From NCBI GenBank assembly GCA_029880545.1, contig JAOUOD010000004.1:1-64000 (forward strand): a DNA stretch of 64,000 bases. Direction: 5' to 3'. The number at the start of each line of letters is the position of its first letter. Position 1 is the first letter of the stretch. Position numbers and translations under genes: made by a program. The notes beneath the pieces were generated by a model. The model ran no database searches, was not told the DNA's origin, and saw only the letters and a list, made by a program, of their open reading frames with translations. Shown here piece by piece: positions 48,815 through 58,079 of the stretch. Source of the stretch: Gammaproteobacteria bacterium (GTDB taxonomy: Bacteria > Pseudomonadota > Gammaproteobacteria > Acidiferrobacterales > SZUA-150).

Positions 48815-49732
48815 TTAGTTCAATTCGGCGAGCAGGGAGTCGATCGTGTGCGTCGCTTGTCCCAGGTATCCACCACCAAATAGATTGAAGTGATTGAGAA
48901 TGTGGTACAGGTTGTACAGGTTTTTCCGGGTTTTATAACCTGTGTCTATGGGCCAGGCTTCGTTATAGGCGCTGTAAAAGTCCCGGGAGAATCCGCCGAA
49001 TAGCTCGGTCATGGCGAGGTCAGCTTCCCGATCCCCATAATAGACTGCCGGATCGAATATTGCCGGATCGCCGGAAGTCAATATGGCGTAATTCCCGGAC
49101 CACAAGTCACCGTGCAGCAGTGATGCCATGGGCTGGTACTGCTGGAAAAATCCGTCGAGATCCTCGGATAGCCTTAGGCCGCGCTCAAGGGTGCGCCTGT
49201 CGGCGCCGTTTTTTCCGGCCAGTTCAAGCTGAAAGCCAAGACGATGTTGTCGGTAGAATTCGATCCAGGATGATTCCCGGTTATTGGGTTGCGGTGTCGA
49301 GCCTATGGTGTTGTCGCGATGCCAGCCGAATTGTGTTTGTGATTGCCGATGCATCCTGGCCAGGGCGCGGCCGAGCTGAACCATGCTGTTACTGTTACCG
49401 CTACCGACAGCAAGATACTCCATGGCGATATAGCTGCTGTGACCGGCAACGCCGACGCAGACGGGGGCGGGAATGTGCAATCGGTCGGGATGATTGCCAT
49501 TCTGGCTCTCTATCATCTCGTTCAGACCCTCGGACTCGGCGATAAACATTTCCAGTCGGTCCGCGCGATTGGTTTTGACAAAGTATTGCAATTCACCGGA
49601 ATCGACGATCCAGGCTGAATTGATGGAGCCGCCGCCGACCGATCGGCAATGAGGGCGCTCGAGTTTGCTCCCGGATTTCTGCTCTATATCGAAAAAAATG
49701 GCTGCCCAGGCATCGTTATCGGTCTGGCTCAC
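48815..49732 (-). CDS. Fructosamine kinase family protein (YniA-like)
   Basis: 305 residues, an aminoglycoside-phosphotransferase-like kinase fold. Motifs match E. coli YniA: VGGGSINSAW, YFVKTN (ATP Lys), LGRALARMHRQSQTQFGW, NTIGSTPQPN, catalytic LLHGDLWSGN, IFDPAVYYGDREADLAMTELFGG. It phosphorylates glycated amines or small sugars for deglycation. The frame continues about 80 codons upstream, but GTG 49732 starts the conserved part and has AGGAG at good spacing. It is divergent from the GGDEF-EAL gene. Confidence 0.9.
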   Translation of the reverse strand: MSQTDNDAWAAIFFDIEQKSGSKLERPHCRSVGGGSINSAWIVDSGELQYFVKTNRADRLEMFIAESEGLNEMIESQNGNHPDRLHIPAPVCVGVAGHSSYIAMEYLAVGSGNSNSMVQLGRALARMHRQSQTQFGWHRDNTIGSTPQPNNRESSWIEFYRQHRLGFQLELAGKNGADRRTLERGLRLSEDLDGFFQQYQPMASLLHGDLWSGNYAILTSGDPAIFDPAVYYGDREADLAMTELFGGFSRDFYSAYNEAWPIDTGYKTRKNLYNLYHILNHFNLFGGGYLGQATHTIDSLLAELN

Positions 49733-49875
49733 AAGGCGTCTCCTGGCGAGAAAAATCGGGGTTCGTGAATCTGTTGCCGAGTTATAAGCCGGTATGGATA
49801 AATAGCATACAAATAAAATGTGTACTAGATTTAGTCCGGGTACGCGACCATGATATTGAGGTGAAGGAACCGTGA

Positions 49876-52272
49876 TTGCGGTCGAATACGGGGATGCGGT
49901 CTGCATGCCTGCAGATCCAGAAAGAGGTGTGCTTGATAATTGATCATTTATCCATTCGCGTTGTGCCGGTGGTGGCAATCGTCATTATGGGAGTGCTTGC
50001 CATTGGCCTGGTGACGGCCAGCGACAGGATCTTCCGGGAGAATGCGATTCAGCGTGAGCAGGGCCTGATTCGCGATGCTTTTGCTGCGCGCATGGATCAG
50101 GTGCTTGATGGCCATGAGCGTAATGCTGTCGAGTTGGCCGGGAGCCTGCTTGGCGACAGGATGTTTGCCAAGGCTGTGGCCAGTTCCGACGTTGATTACC
50201 TGCGCACCCTGCTCGGCAATACATTACGAAATGCCGGTCAGCGTACAGGGAATCGTGACGGCGCGGGCAACCCGCTGGTTGTTGCGGTCAGTGATGCCAG
50301 CCAGTCACTGCTTGTTCAGTCATCAAGCAAGATCAATATAAGGCATTGCCGTCCGATCATGAACATGGCGGTTAACTCGGGTTCTGAGTCCGGCAAGGGT
50401 GTGGCGTCCGGGTTTTGTATAGAAGAAGCGGCGGTGTATTACATGACCGCGGTAACAGTCGGAGACGGTATACCTTCAGCCTACGTGCAAGTGGTTCATG
50501 AGCCTATGCAGTTATTGGGACTGGTTGCTGAAAAGCTGGGTGTCTTTCTCAAGGCCGGTTTTGTAAACGGCGAAACCTTTTATCATTCTCCAGGCTGGCC
50601 GCGGAGCCAGTCTGAACACTATCTTCTTAGCGACCTGATGGTTCCGGCAATCCCCTACGACAGCGATCTGCAGATGGTTGTCGCCAAGGATATGAAGACC
50701 TACTACGAGAGCATGGACAAGATCAGCTATATGGTTACCCTGGTGGCAGCAGCTATCATGATCATTGCCTTGTTCATGGCGTTAACGATATTGCAGAAAT
50801 CGGTTATTGATCCGTTGCAGAAGCTGACCATGCATGTCCGCAGGATAAAAGGCGACCAACGTCACCTGGGGGACAATGTCAGGATTACCGGTAATGCCGA
50901 GGTGGCCGAGCTCTCAAGCAATATCAATGAAATGACAGCAAGGCTTGGTACCATGTACGAAAGTCTTGAGCGCCTTGCTTTCAAGGATCCGTTAACCAAT
51001 TTGCCCAACCGGGCATTGTTGCGCGATCGGCTCGAACAGACCTTGTTGTCCGCGGCCCAGAACAAGCGGACGTTTGCCCTGATGATTCTCGATCTTGACC
51101 GGTTCAAAGAGATTAATGACACGCTCGGCCACCAGATGGGTGACCTGGTGTTGCAGCAGGTCGGCGTGCTGCTGAATTCGAGGCTTGAGCTTGGCGATAC
51201 CATGGGTCGGCTCGGTGGCGATGAATTTGCCGTACTGATGCACCATGCCGATGAGAAAGCCGCCGTACGAATGGCGCGTGATCTGCTGAATGAGCTGAAA
51301 CAGGTAATCAAGGTGGAGGATCACAGTTTCTATCTTGGCGCCAGTATCGGCATCGCCCTGTTTCCGGAGCACGGAAAAACAGCGAGTGAACTGCTGCAGC
51401 GTGCCGACGTGGCCATGTACGCAGCCAAGGGCGCGAAAACCGGTTTCGGTGTCTACAATACGGCGCTTGACCAGCACAACCCGGAAAGACTGGCGTTGGC
51501 CGGTGATCTGCGCGACGCGGTGATCAATCGCAAGTTCATATTGCACTACCAGCCGAAGCTCGACATAAAAAGCAACATGATTACGTCAGTTGAAGCCCTG
51601 GTACGCTGGCCGCGTGGGAGCAAAAAATCTGTACCACCGGATATTTTTATTCCCATGCTTGAGCAGACTGGCCAGGTTACCGAGCTCAGCCGCTGGGTGA
51701 TTGAGCAATCCCTGGTGCAGGCGCGGAAGTGGCGCGATGCCGGCAAGCCCCTGACCGTATCGGTAAACCTGTCAGTTCGTGACCTGCAGGTATCCGATAT
51801 CGTTACCGTGATTTTTGATTTGCTGACTTATTACCAGTTGCCCGCCAGTGTGCTCGACCTGGAGATTACAGAAAGCTCGGTCATGACTGATCCATTGCGT
51901 GCGCTGGCCATGCTGAAAAAACTTTCCGAGGCCGGTTTGAGCATTACCATTGATGATTTTGGTACCGGCTATTCGTCACTGTCTTACCTGAAAAAATTTC
52001 CGGCCAAGGCCATGAAGATCGACAAGTCGTTTGTAATAGGTATGGACGTGGACGCCAATGATGATGCCATTGTGCGTGCCAGTGTCGACCTGGCCCATTA
52101 CATGGGACTCAAGGTAGTGGCCGAAGGTGTCGAGAGTGCGCGCGTGCTGGGACGCCTGCGTGAAATAGGCTGTGATGCCGCCCAGGGGTACCATGTCGGG
52201 CGACCATTACCCATCGATGAATTCGAGCACTGGCTGGCGCTGGGCGCGTGGAAGCTGGCCTCTGTCGGGTGA
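49876..52272 (+). CDS. Membrane GGDEF-EAL protein, probably catalytically competent
   Basis: About 798 residues. Two transmembrane helices (about 29-50 and 285-307) enclose a periplasmic sensor domain; HAMP (about 308-360), GGDEF (about 370-535) with an intact GGDEF at about 446-450 (GRLGGDEFAVLM), and EAL (about 550-795) with E-A-L in SVEALVRW, the Asn in SVNLSVRDLQ, DDFGTGYSS and the Lys in MKIDKSF. Both cyclase and phosphodiesterase sites look intact. The start is uncertain: TTG 49876 has AAGGA upstream; GTG 49927 or TTG 49933 would also keep the first helix. It may set the c-di-GMP level read by the degenerate pair at 39.5-42 kb. Confidence 0.88.
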   Translation: MRSNTGMRSACLQIQKEVCLIIDHLSIRVVPVVAIVIMGVLAIGLVTASDRIFRENAIQREQGLIRDAFAARMDQVLDGHERNAVELAGSLLGDRMFAKAVASSDVDYLRTLLGNTLRNAGQRTGNRDGAGNPLVVAVSDASQSLLVQSSSKINIRHCRPIMNMAVNSGSESGKGVASGFCIEEAAVYYMTAVTVGDGIPSAYVQVVHEPMQLLGLVAEKLGVFLKAGFVNGETFYHSPGWPRSQSEHYLLSDLMVPAIPYDSDLQMVVAKDMKTYYESMDKISYMVTLVAAAIMIIALFMALTILQKSVIDPLQKLTMHVRRIKGDQRHLGDNVRITGNAEVAELSSNINEMTARLGTMYESLERLAFKDPLTNLPNRALLRDRLEQTLLSAAQNKRTFALMILDLDRFKEINDTLGHQMGDLVLQQVGVLLNSRLELGDTMGRLGGDEFAVLMHHADEKAAVRMARDLLNELKQVIKVEDHSFYLGASIGIALFPEHGKTASELLQRADVAMYAAKGAKTGFGVYNTALDQHNPERLALAGDLRDAVINRKFILHYQPKLDIKSNMITSVEALVRWPRGSKKSVPPDIFIPMLEQTGQVTELSRWVIEQSLVQARKWRDAGKPLTVSVNLSVRDLQVSDIVTVIFDLLTYYQLPASVLDLEITESSVMTDPLRALAMLKKLSEAGLSITIDDFGTGYSSLSYLKKFPAKAMKIDKSFVIGMDVDANDDAIVRASVDLAHYMGLKVVAEGVESARVLGRLREIGCDAAQGYHVGRPLPIDEFEHWLALGAWKLASVG

Positions 52273-52291
52273 TTATAGTCAACCCGGCTTG

Positions 52292-53260
52292 TTAGCCGCA
52301 GCCGAATTTTTGGTCGCGCCCGTGGGGCAACATGAAATCCAGTTCCGGTCCTGCAGGGACAATGCGGGTCGGATTAATCATGTCGTGACTGTAATAATAA
52401 TGACGCTTGCAGTGGTCCATATTGCAGGTGTCGGCAATGCCTTCATGCTGGTACAGGTCACGGACATAGGGCCAGAGATTGCTGTAATCGGTAATTCGTC
52501 TCAGGTTGCATTTGAAGTGCCCGAAATATACTGCGTCAAAACGAAACAGGGTGGTAAACAGGCACCAGTCCGCTTCAGTGACAACATTACCGCAAAGAAA
52601 ACGTTGCCTGCCCAGTATTGCATCCCAATAATCAAGCGCCTGGAACAGTTCGGTTACAGCCTGTTCATAGGCTTCCTGGCTGACAGCAAAACCGGCACGA
52701 TAGACGCCATTGTTAACAGGCTCATAAATGGCGTCGATGGTCTCATCGATGAGTTTTGCCAGTGTATCCGGGTAAAAGCTTGCCGGGTTGACTGCAATAT
52801 CATCGAACTCCGTATCGAGCATGCGCAGGATTTCGCGTGATTCGTTGCTGACGATAATATCCGAGCGTTTGTCCCATAAAACCGGAACCGTCACCCTGCC
52901 GGTGTAGTGTGCATCGGCACGTGTGTAGACCTCGTGCATGTAACGCGCATTGTGGAGGCTGTCGGCAATCACGCCGTCAGCTGGATCAAAACTCCAGCCG
53001 TTCTCAAGCATGTCAGGGTTTACCACGGAAACCGTGATAGCTGATTCAAGTCGCTTGAGTTTGCGCATGATGAGGGTGCGATGCGCCCAGGGACAGGCGA
53101 GCGATACATACAGGTGGTAGCGTCCGGCCTCAGCCTTGAAGCCGGACGAACCATCAGCACTGACCCGGTTGCGAAAACGAGTTTGTGGTCGTACGAATTT
53201 GCCGTCTTCATCCGGCTCATACCATGTGTTATGCCACGTGCCATCTATCAGTAAACCCAT
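52292..53260 (-). CDS. yqjG: Glutathionyl-hydroquinone reductase (Xi-class GST, YqjG/ECM4)
   Basis: 322 residues, normal for the family. The catalytic Cys is in LACPWAHRTL; other signatures are RFRNRVSADG, VPVLWDKRSDIIVSNESREI, and the C-terminal FDAVYFGHFKCN. It reduces glutathionyl-hydroquinones with glutathione. It is the third gene of a minus-strand group (pirin, DoxX, YqjG), echoing the E. coli yqjF-yqjG and yhaJ-yhaK region. Confidence 0.93.
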   Translation of the reverse strand: MGLLIDGTWHNTWYEPDEDGKFVRPQTRFRNRVSADGSSGFKAEAGRYHLYVSLACPWAHRTLIMRKLKRLESAITVSVVNPDMLENGWSFDPADGVIADSLHNARYMHEVYTRADAHYTGRVTVPVLWDKRSDIIVSNESREILRMLDTEFDDIAVNPASFYPDTLAKLIDETIDAIYEPVNNGVYRAGFAVSQEAYEQAVTELFQALDYWDAILGRQRFLCGNVVTEADWCLFTTLFRFDAVYFGHFKCNLRRITDYSNLWPYVRDLYQHEGIADTCNMDHCKRHYYYSHDMINPTRIVPAGPELDFMLPHGRDQKFGCG

Positions 53261-53289
53261 TATATCTCCAAACCGGATTCCGATATTGC

Positions 53290-53709
53290 TCAGCAGTTAT
53301 CATTCTTCATGCTCAATGGTCCTGAACCCCAGGCCGTTACCAGCAGCATGCCACCCATGATGGCAAGGTTCTTCATGAACATGATGCGATCAACAAACTG
53401 GGCCTGCGGATCCGTTACATTCCAGAACGCGTGAAAGATGAAGGTCACCGGGATCAGGAACAGGAAGATGGCTGCAGCCGCCCATCGTGCCTGCCAGCCG
53501 ACCATGATCATCAGGCCGCCACCCAGTTCAATGATAATGGTCAGCACCGTAAGCACTTCCGGCATTGGCAAGCCCTTGCTGGCAATGTAACCGGCGGTGC
53601 CGGCAAAACCGGCAATTTTGCCAAATCCGGACGTGACAAAAATCAGTGCCAGCAGAAACCGGCCTGCCAATGGTCCGTACTGCTTTGTAAGTTGACATAA
53701 AAAAGACAT
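53290..53709 (-). CDS. DoxX-family membrane protein (YqjF-like)
   Basis: 139 residues with four membrane helices. Family motifs: AGRFLLALIFVTSGFGKIAGFAGTAGYIASKGLP, IELGGGLMIMVGW, and HAFWNVTDPQ. ATG 53709 has AGGAGG upstream; the longer frame to 53874 runs into the pirin gene and is not conserved. It lies between pirin and yqjG in one transcription direction. In E. coli, YqjF responds to nitroaromatic or quinone compounds through the YhaJ regulator. Confidence 0.9.
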   Translation of the reverse strand: MSFLCQLTKQYGPLAGRFLLALIFVTSGFGKIAGFAGTAGYIASKGLPMPEVLTVLTIIIELGGGLMIMVGWQARWAAAAIFLFLIPVTFIFHAFWNVTDPQAQFVDRIMFMKNLAIMGGMLLVTAWGSGPLSMKNDNC

Positions 53710-53767
53710 ATTGAAACCTCCTGTAATGATATGTTGTGTGTGAGTTTTGATACTGTCCTGCGTTTGT

Positions 53768-54472
53768 TCAGGGCAGATCAAATAACAAGAATTCGGTTTC
53801 AGTCGTTGCCGAGAACCGGCATTGATCCGTGTTGTGTACGCGCGCACCGTCCCCGGCCTGCATGTCGATATCATTCAGTTGCAGCGTTCCTTCCACTACC
53901 TGGATATAGGCACAGCGTCCGTGAGCCAGGTTGTGGACAACGCTGGCGCCTCGGTCGAGGCGGCACAGGTACAGCCGGCAATCCTGGTGGATATGCAGCG
54001 CATCATCATCCGGATTCCCGGAAGCAACCAGGCATAACCGGTTCTGTTTTTCCGAAACTTCAAATTTCCGCTGATCGTAGGAAGGCGGCAACATGCGCTG
54101 GTTGGGCACGATCCAGATCTGGAAAAATTTGACCGCCTCGTCTGCCGAGACGTTGTATTCGCTGTGCACGACACCGGTGCCGGCGGTCATGCGCTGAAAC
54201 TCGCCAGCCCGGATAACGGAGCCGTTGCCCATACTGTCCCGGTGCGCCAGCCCGCCCTGGGTAACGTAACTGATTATTTCCATGTCCCGGTGCGGATGCG
54301 GCGGGAATCCACCACCACCCTGAACCGTGTCGTCATTGATGACCCGCAAAACCGAAAAGTGCACATGTGCCGGGTCAACATAGTCGGCAAAGGAAAAAGT
54401 GTGATAGCTGTGTAGCCAGCCACCGTAACGGCTTTCACCGCGTTCGGCGCCCGGGCGTAATTCAATAGCCAT
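53768..54472 (-). CDS. yhaK: Pirin family protein (YhaK-like)
   Basis: 234 residues, a bicupin. The metal ligands are kept: His-x-His in FPPHPHRDMEIISYV, and His-x-Glu in GVVHSEYN. The N-terminus MAIELRPGAERG and FSFADYVDPAHVHF are typical. Pirins of this group can act as quercetinases or redox-sensing proteins. It is the first gene of the pirin-doxX-yqjG group and is divergent from the LysR gene. Confidence 0.92.
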   Translation of the reverse strand: MAIELRPGAERGESRYGGWLHSYHTFSFADYVDPAHVHFSVLRVINDDTVQGGGGFPPHPHRDMEIISYVTQGGLAHRDSMGNGSVIRAGEFQRMTAGTGVVHSEYNVSADEAVKFFQIWIVPNQRMLPPSYDQRKFEVSEKQNRLCLVASGNPDDDALHIHQDCRLYLCRLDRGASVVHNLAHGRCAYIQVVEGTLQLNDIDMQAGDGARVHNTDQCRFSATTETEFLLFDLP

Positions 54473-54490
54473 GAATTAGGGTCGCTTCTG

Positions 54491-54580
54491 TCAAAATATT
54501 TGAAATTGATAGCTACAATAATCTGGATTTTGAGGCAAAATCCAGTAAATAATATCGCATATAACATTCAAATATTTTGA
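54491..54580. promoter_or_regulatory. Divergent control region with three inverted repeats (LysR operator candidates)
   Basis: TCAAAATATTTGA at 54491-54503 and its exact reverse complement TCAAATATTTTGA at 54568-54580 lie near the pirin and LysR starts. Between them a perfect 10-bp inverted repeat (54523-54532 with 54536-54545; core GGATTTTG/CAAAATCC) forms a third site. The arrangement fits a LysR protein binding both ends of the spacer to control the operon and itself. Confidence 0.6.
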
Positions 54581-54582
54581 AT

Positions 54583-55524
54583 ATGAAACTGAGTCTTGAC
54601 GCACTCCAGGTTCTGGATGCCATCGATCGGCAGGGAAGTTTCAGCGCTGCAGCGAAATCCCTGCATCGTGTGCCTTCTGCTTTGAGCTATACCATGGCCA
54701 GGCTGGAGTCCGATCTCGGCCTGGCATTATTTGATCGCAGCCGTAACCGGCCGCGGTTAAGCGAGGCGGGCAAGGAACTGTTGGTCCAGGGGCGCGTGAT
54801 TCTGCAACAGGTGGCCGATACCGAAGAGCGTATGCGTTACCTGGCCAGCGGCTGGGAGAATCGGTTACGTATTGCTGTAGTTGACCTGATTCCACTGCCA
54901 TGGGTGTACCCCTTGGTCCAGCAGTTCTATGCCCAGGGTGGCCGGACCCAGATCCAGTTGCTGGAGGAAGTTTATGGTGGCTGCTGGGATGCCCTGGCGT
55001 CCGGGCGCGCTGATATCGTAGTCGGTGCGCCCGGAGAAGGCCCGCAATCCATCGGTTTTCACCAGCGCATGCTCACCGAGGTGGATTTTGTTTTTGCTGT
55101 TGCGCCTGGACACCCGCTGGCCGACATGCCCGAACCGTTGTCCCCGGAGCAGATTCGACCCTACCGGGCCGTGTCCGCAGCAGACAGTTCCCGATTTTTG
55201 CCGCCGCGTAGCTCCGGGTTATTGGGTGGCCAGGATGTGTTGACCGTGCCCAACCAGCAGGCAAAGCTTGGCGCCCAGCTGGACGGAATCGGCGTTGGCT
55301 ATTTGCCGCAGCATTTGGCAGCACCCGCCATTGAATCCGGTGAGCTGGTGGAAAAATCCTTGCTGGAAGGAAAGTCGCCTGTCATTCTGAATCTGATCTG
55401 GCGCAGCGGCAGCCTGGGTGGTGCCCAGGACTGGTTTTTGGCTCAATTTAACGACATGTGGGCGCGAGACCTGATTCGGGGTCAGTCGCAAAAGAGAGTC
55501 AATGTGGGCCTTGACAGCGAATGA
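54583..55524 (+). CDS. yhaJ: LysR-family regulator (YhaJ-like)
   Basis: 313 residues. Winged helix (SLDALQVLDAIDRQGSFSAAAKSLHRVPSALSYTMARLESDLGLALFDRS), then the effector-binding domain (about 88-295). The N-terminus and context beside a pirin gene, DoxX and YqjG match E. coli YhaJ, which activates yqjF on exposure to 2,4-dinitrotoluene metabolites or quinones. ATG 54583 is preferred; TTG 54577 would place the start inside the operator-like repeat. Identity as YhaJ is by pattern and context. Confidence 0.85.
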   Translation: MKLSLDALQVLDAIDRQGSFSAAAKSLHRVPSALSYTMARLESDLGLALFDRSRNRPRLSEAGKELLVQGRVILQQVADTEERMRYLASGWENRLRIAVVDLIPLPWVYPLVQQFYAQGGRTQIQLLEEVYGGCWDALASGRADIVVGAPGEGPQSIGFHQRMLTEVDFVFAVAPGHPLADMPEPLSPEQIRPYRAVSAADSSRFLPPRSSGLLGGQDVLTVPNQQAKLGAQLDGIGVGYLPQHLAAPAIESGELVEKSLLEGKSPVILNLIWRSGSLGGAQDWFLAQFNDMWARDLIRGQSQKRVNVGLDSE

Positions 55525-55859
55525 CGAATCTGATTTTGCGCCAAGTTATTCACATTTTCGGCCGGAATCTATAAGACTCAAATGAAATGTCACAAATATT
55601 CATTACCCATACTTGAATTACAGTGCAACTTATTGAAAATAAAAGAGAAAGCACTTCGCCTAATTTTTCAGCAATTTAACAAAATTGGCTTGTTTACAGG
55701 CTTTTTTGGCAGCTGTCGCCATTTCATTCACAGAGTTATCCACAGCATCTGTGGGCAACTACTGAATTGGTTTCGAAACAAGCAGTTAGCTGGTAAACCT
55801 CGTTGCCATCTCAATGTGGAACGCATCCGGGATATGTTCCACGCTGACCAAGGTAGTTT
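55525..55859. other. 335-bp AT-rich non-coding region with DnaA-box-like sites, ahead of priA
   Basis: TTATTCACA (55545-55553) and the consensus DnaA box TTATCCACA (55736-55744), the latter inside CCACAG-CAT-CTGTGG, flank an AT-rich stretch. GTGGAAC (55816-55822) and GTTCCAC (55836-55842) form a further inverted repeat just before the priA start. A weak 98-codon frame inside (55582-55878) has no recognisable features. Confidence 0.45.
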
Positions 55860-58079
55860 ATGTCTGAAGTACCACTAGAGCGATATTGCCGCGTCGCGGT
55901 GCCGGCACCGTTGCGACAGCTCTTTGATTACGCTGTGCCAGCCGCCATGCCCGATCCTGAGCCGGGCTCACGGGTGCTGGTCCCGTTCGGGCGTCGACAA
56001 CTCGTCGGGGTTGTTGTCGCGTCTAATGTTCGGCCTGACGTGGATGCGCGCCGAATTAAAGCCGTAATCAGCCTGTTGGACAGCGAAACCCTGCTGGATG
56101 GTGAAGTGCGTGCCTTGCTTGACTGGGTTGCCGAGTATTATTTGGCGCCGCCCGGCGAGGTGTACGAAGCGGCTTTGCCGCGGTTGTTGCGGCAACCGCG
56201 CGAGGCCGAGCCGTTGCTGGCGACGATGCGCGCCTGGCGCCTGAGCGCTGCTGGAGAGCAAGCGGAAGACAGCCAATTCAAACGGGCCCCGGTTCAGGCA
56301 GCCATCGTTGCAAGGCTGCGCGGTGGTCCTGTTGCCCAACAGCTGCTGCTGGAAATCGGTGGCGGCGCGCGTGGGGCCATTGCCCGGCTCGAAGCCCTGG
56401 GCCTGCTGGAGTCAGTGGAATTAAAACCGGTGCCTGAAACCGGTGACATAGTCAGCACCTTGGCGCCGCCGGCGCTAATGCCTGGCCAACAGGTCGCCGT
56501 GGACCGCATAGGCTCGCGTTTGGATGGTTATCATTGTCACGTTTTGCATGGTGTGACCGGTAGTGGCAAAACCGAAGTCTACCTGTCATTGATTGAGCGA
56601 CTCCGGGCAGCCGATCGGCAGGTGCTGGTGCTGGTGCCCGAAATCGGCCTGACACCGCAACTCATGCAGCGGTTTCGTCAACGGCTGGGCCCCGACAGGA
56701 TCGTGGTATTACATTCAAGCTTGACCGATACCGAGCGCATGAACGCCTGGTTGGGTGCGCGTGCCGGTGATGTCGATGTGGTTATCGGCACACGTTCGGC
56801 CGTGTTTGTGCCATTGCCCAGACTCGGCCTGATCGTGGTTGATGAAGAGCATGATGCTTCCCTCAAGCAGCAGGACGGCGTGCGTTACCATGCCCGAGAT
56901 GTGGCGGTAATGCGCGCCTATAGAGATGCTATTCCGATTGTGCTGGGTTCAGCAACGCCGTCCATGGAGTCCATGCACCGATGCAAGGTCGGTCAATATC
57001 ATTATCTTGCCATGAGTGATCGGGCGGGAAATGCCCGTTTGCCGGCAATACGGCTGCTGGATATGCGCAAAACCTCGTCCCCGGACGGCTTGTCGCCGCA
57101 GTTGGTTGAGCGCATGGAACAAACCATTACAGGTGGTGGCCAGTGTATTGTTTACCTGAACCGCCGTGGCTTTGCCCCGGTAACCATGTGTTATGACTGC
57201 GGCTGGATCAGCCAGTGCCCGCGATGCGAAGCGCGCCTGGTGTTTCACAAGTCTTCATTACGTCTACGATGCCATCATTGCGGTCACGATGTGCCGGCGA
57301 TTGAACAGTGCCCCGGTTGCGGTGGAAAGAACCTTAACCCCATCGGCGAGGGTACGGAAAAACTGGAAGCCAGCCTGGCGCAACGTTTACCGGGGGCCCG
57401 GGTTCGACGCCTGGACCGGGATACCACGACCAGACGCGGTGAACTGGAGCGTTGCCTGGCTGATATGGCAAACGGCGATGTGGATGTTCTGGTCGGCACA
57501 CAAATGCTGTCCAAGGGCCATGACTTCCCGGGCGTAACACTGGTAGGCGTAGTCAACGCGGATTCCGGCCTGTACTCGGTAGACTATCGGGGTACCGAAA
57601 CCCTGGTGCAGCAAGTGATGCAGGTAGCCGGTCGGGCGGGACGAGCAGAGCGCGCAGGTGAGGTATTGATTCAGACATGGCATCCTGAGCACCCGGTATT
57701 TCACTTCCTGCGCCAACATGATTACCCGGGTTTTGTAGACCAGGAGCTGGACTTGCGCGAAACAGCCCAGTTTCCGCCTTGCAGTTACCTGGCGGTATTG
57801 CGTGCCGAGGCAGTCGACGGAGAGGCGGTCATGACTTTCCTGGGAAAAGTCTATTTGTTGATATCAGCAAACGCAGTTGCCGGGGTCGTTGTGAATTCAC
57901 CGGTACAGGCGCCAATGTGGAGACGGGCTGGCAAGTATCGTGGCCAGTTATTGATCCAGGCGGCTGATCGACGTCCTTTGCACCAACTGCTTCGCAGGAA
58001 TTTGCCGACCATTGAAAACCTGAAAACCGGTCGAAAGGTCCGATGGTCACTGGATATAGATCCAATTGACCTTTATTAA
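55860..58079 (+). CDS. priA: Primosomal protein N' (replication restart helicase PriA)
   Basis: 739 residues (E. coli 732). The 3'-OH-binding domain begins RYCRVAVPAPLRQLFDYAVP; helicase Walker A is HGVTGSGKTEVYL, Walker B VVDEEHDAS; paired zinc cysteines CYDCGWISQCPRCE, CHHCG and CPGCGG; aromatic-rich loop and motif VQQVMQVAGRAGRAERAG. It reloads the replisome at collapsed forks. It appears monocistronic, with possible DnaA boxes upstream. Confidence 0.96.
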   Translation: MSEVPLERYCRVAVPAPLRQLFDYAVPAAMPDPEPGSRVLVPFGRRQLVGVVVASNVRPDVDARRIKAVISLLDSETLLDGEVRALLDWVAEYYLAPPGEVYEAALPRLLRQPREAEPLLATMRAWRLSAAGEQAEDSQFKRAPVQAAIVARLRGGPVAQQLLLEIGGGARGAIARLEALGLLESVELKPVPETGDIVSTLAPPALMPGQQVAVDRIGSRLDGYHCHVLHGVTGSGKTEVYLSLIERLRAADRQVLVLVPEIGLTPQLMQRFRQRLGPDRIVVLHSSLTDTERMNAWLGARAGDVDVVIGTRSAVFVPLPRLGLIVVDEEHDASLKQQDGVRYHARDVAVMRAYRDAIPIVLGSATPSMESMHRCKVGQYHYLAMSDRAGNARLPAIRLLDMRKTSSPDGLSPQLVERMEQTITGGGQCIVYLNRRGFAPVTMCYDCGWISQCPRCEARLVFHKSSLRLRCHHCGHDVPAIEQCPGCGGKNLNPIGEGTEKLEASLAQRLPGARVRRLDRDTTTRRGELERCLADMANGDVDVLVGTQMLSKGHDFPGVTLVGVVNADSGLYSVDYRGTETLVQQVMQVAGRAGRAERAGEVLIQTWHPEHPVFHFLRQHDYPGFVDQELDLRETAQFPPCSYLAVLRAEAVDGEAVMTFLGKVYLLISANAVAGVVVNSPVQAPMWRRAGKYRGQLLIQAADRRPLHQLLRRNLPTIENLKTGRKVRWSLDIDPIDLY

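Noticed and set aside
55525-55859. Chromosomal replication origin
   Set aside because: Only one consensus DnaA box and one near match are present, with no dnaA, gidA or rpmH nearby and no cluster of boxes; this does not support oriC.
55582-55878. 98-codon frame running into the priA start
   Set aside because: It crosses the DnaA-box hairpin and the priA start, has no ribosome site, and its composition looks random.
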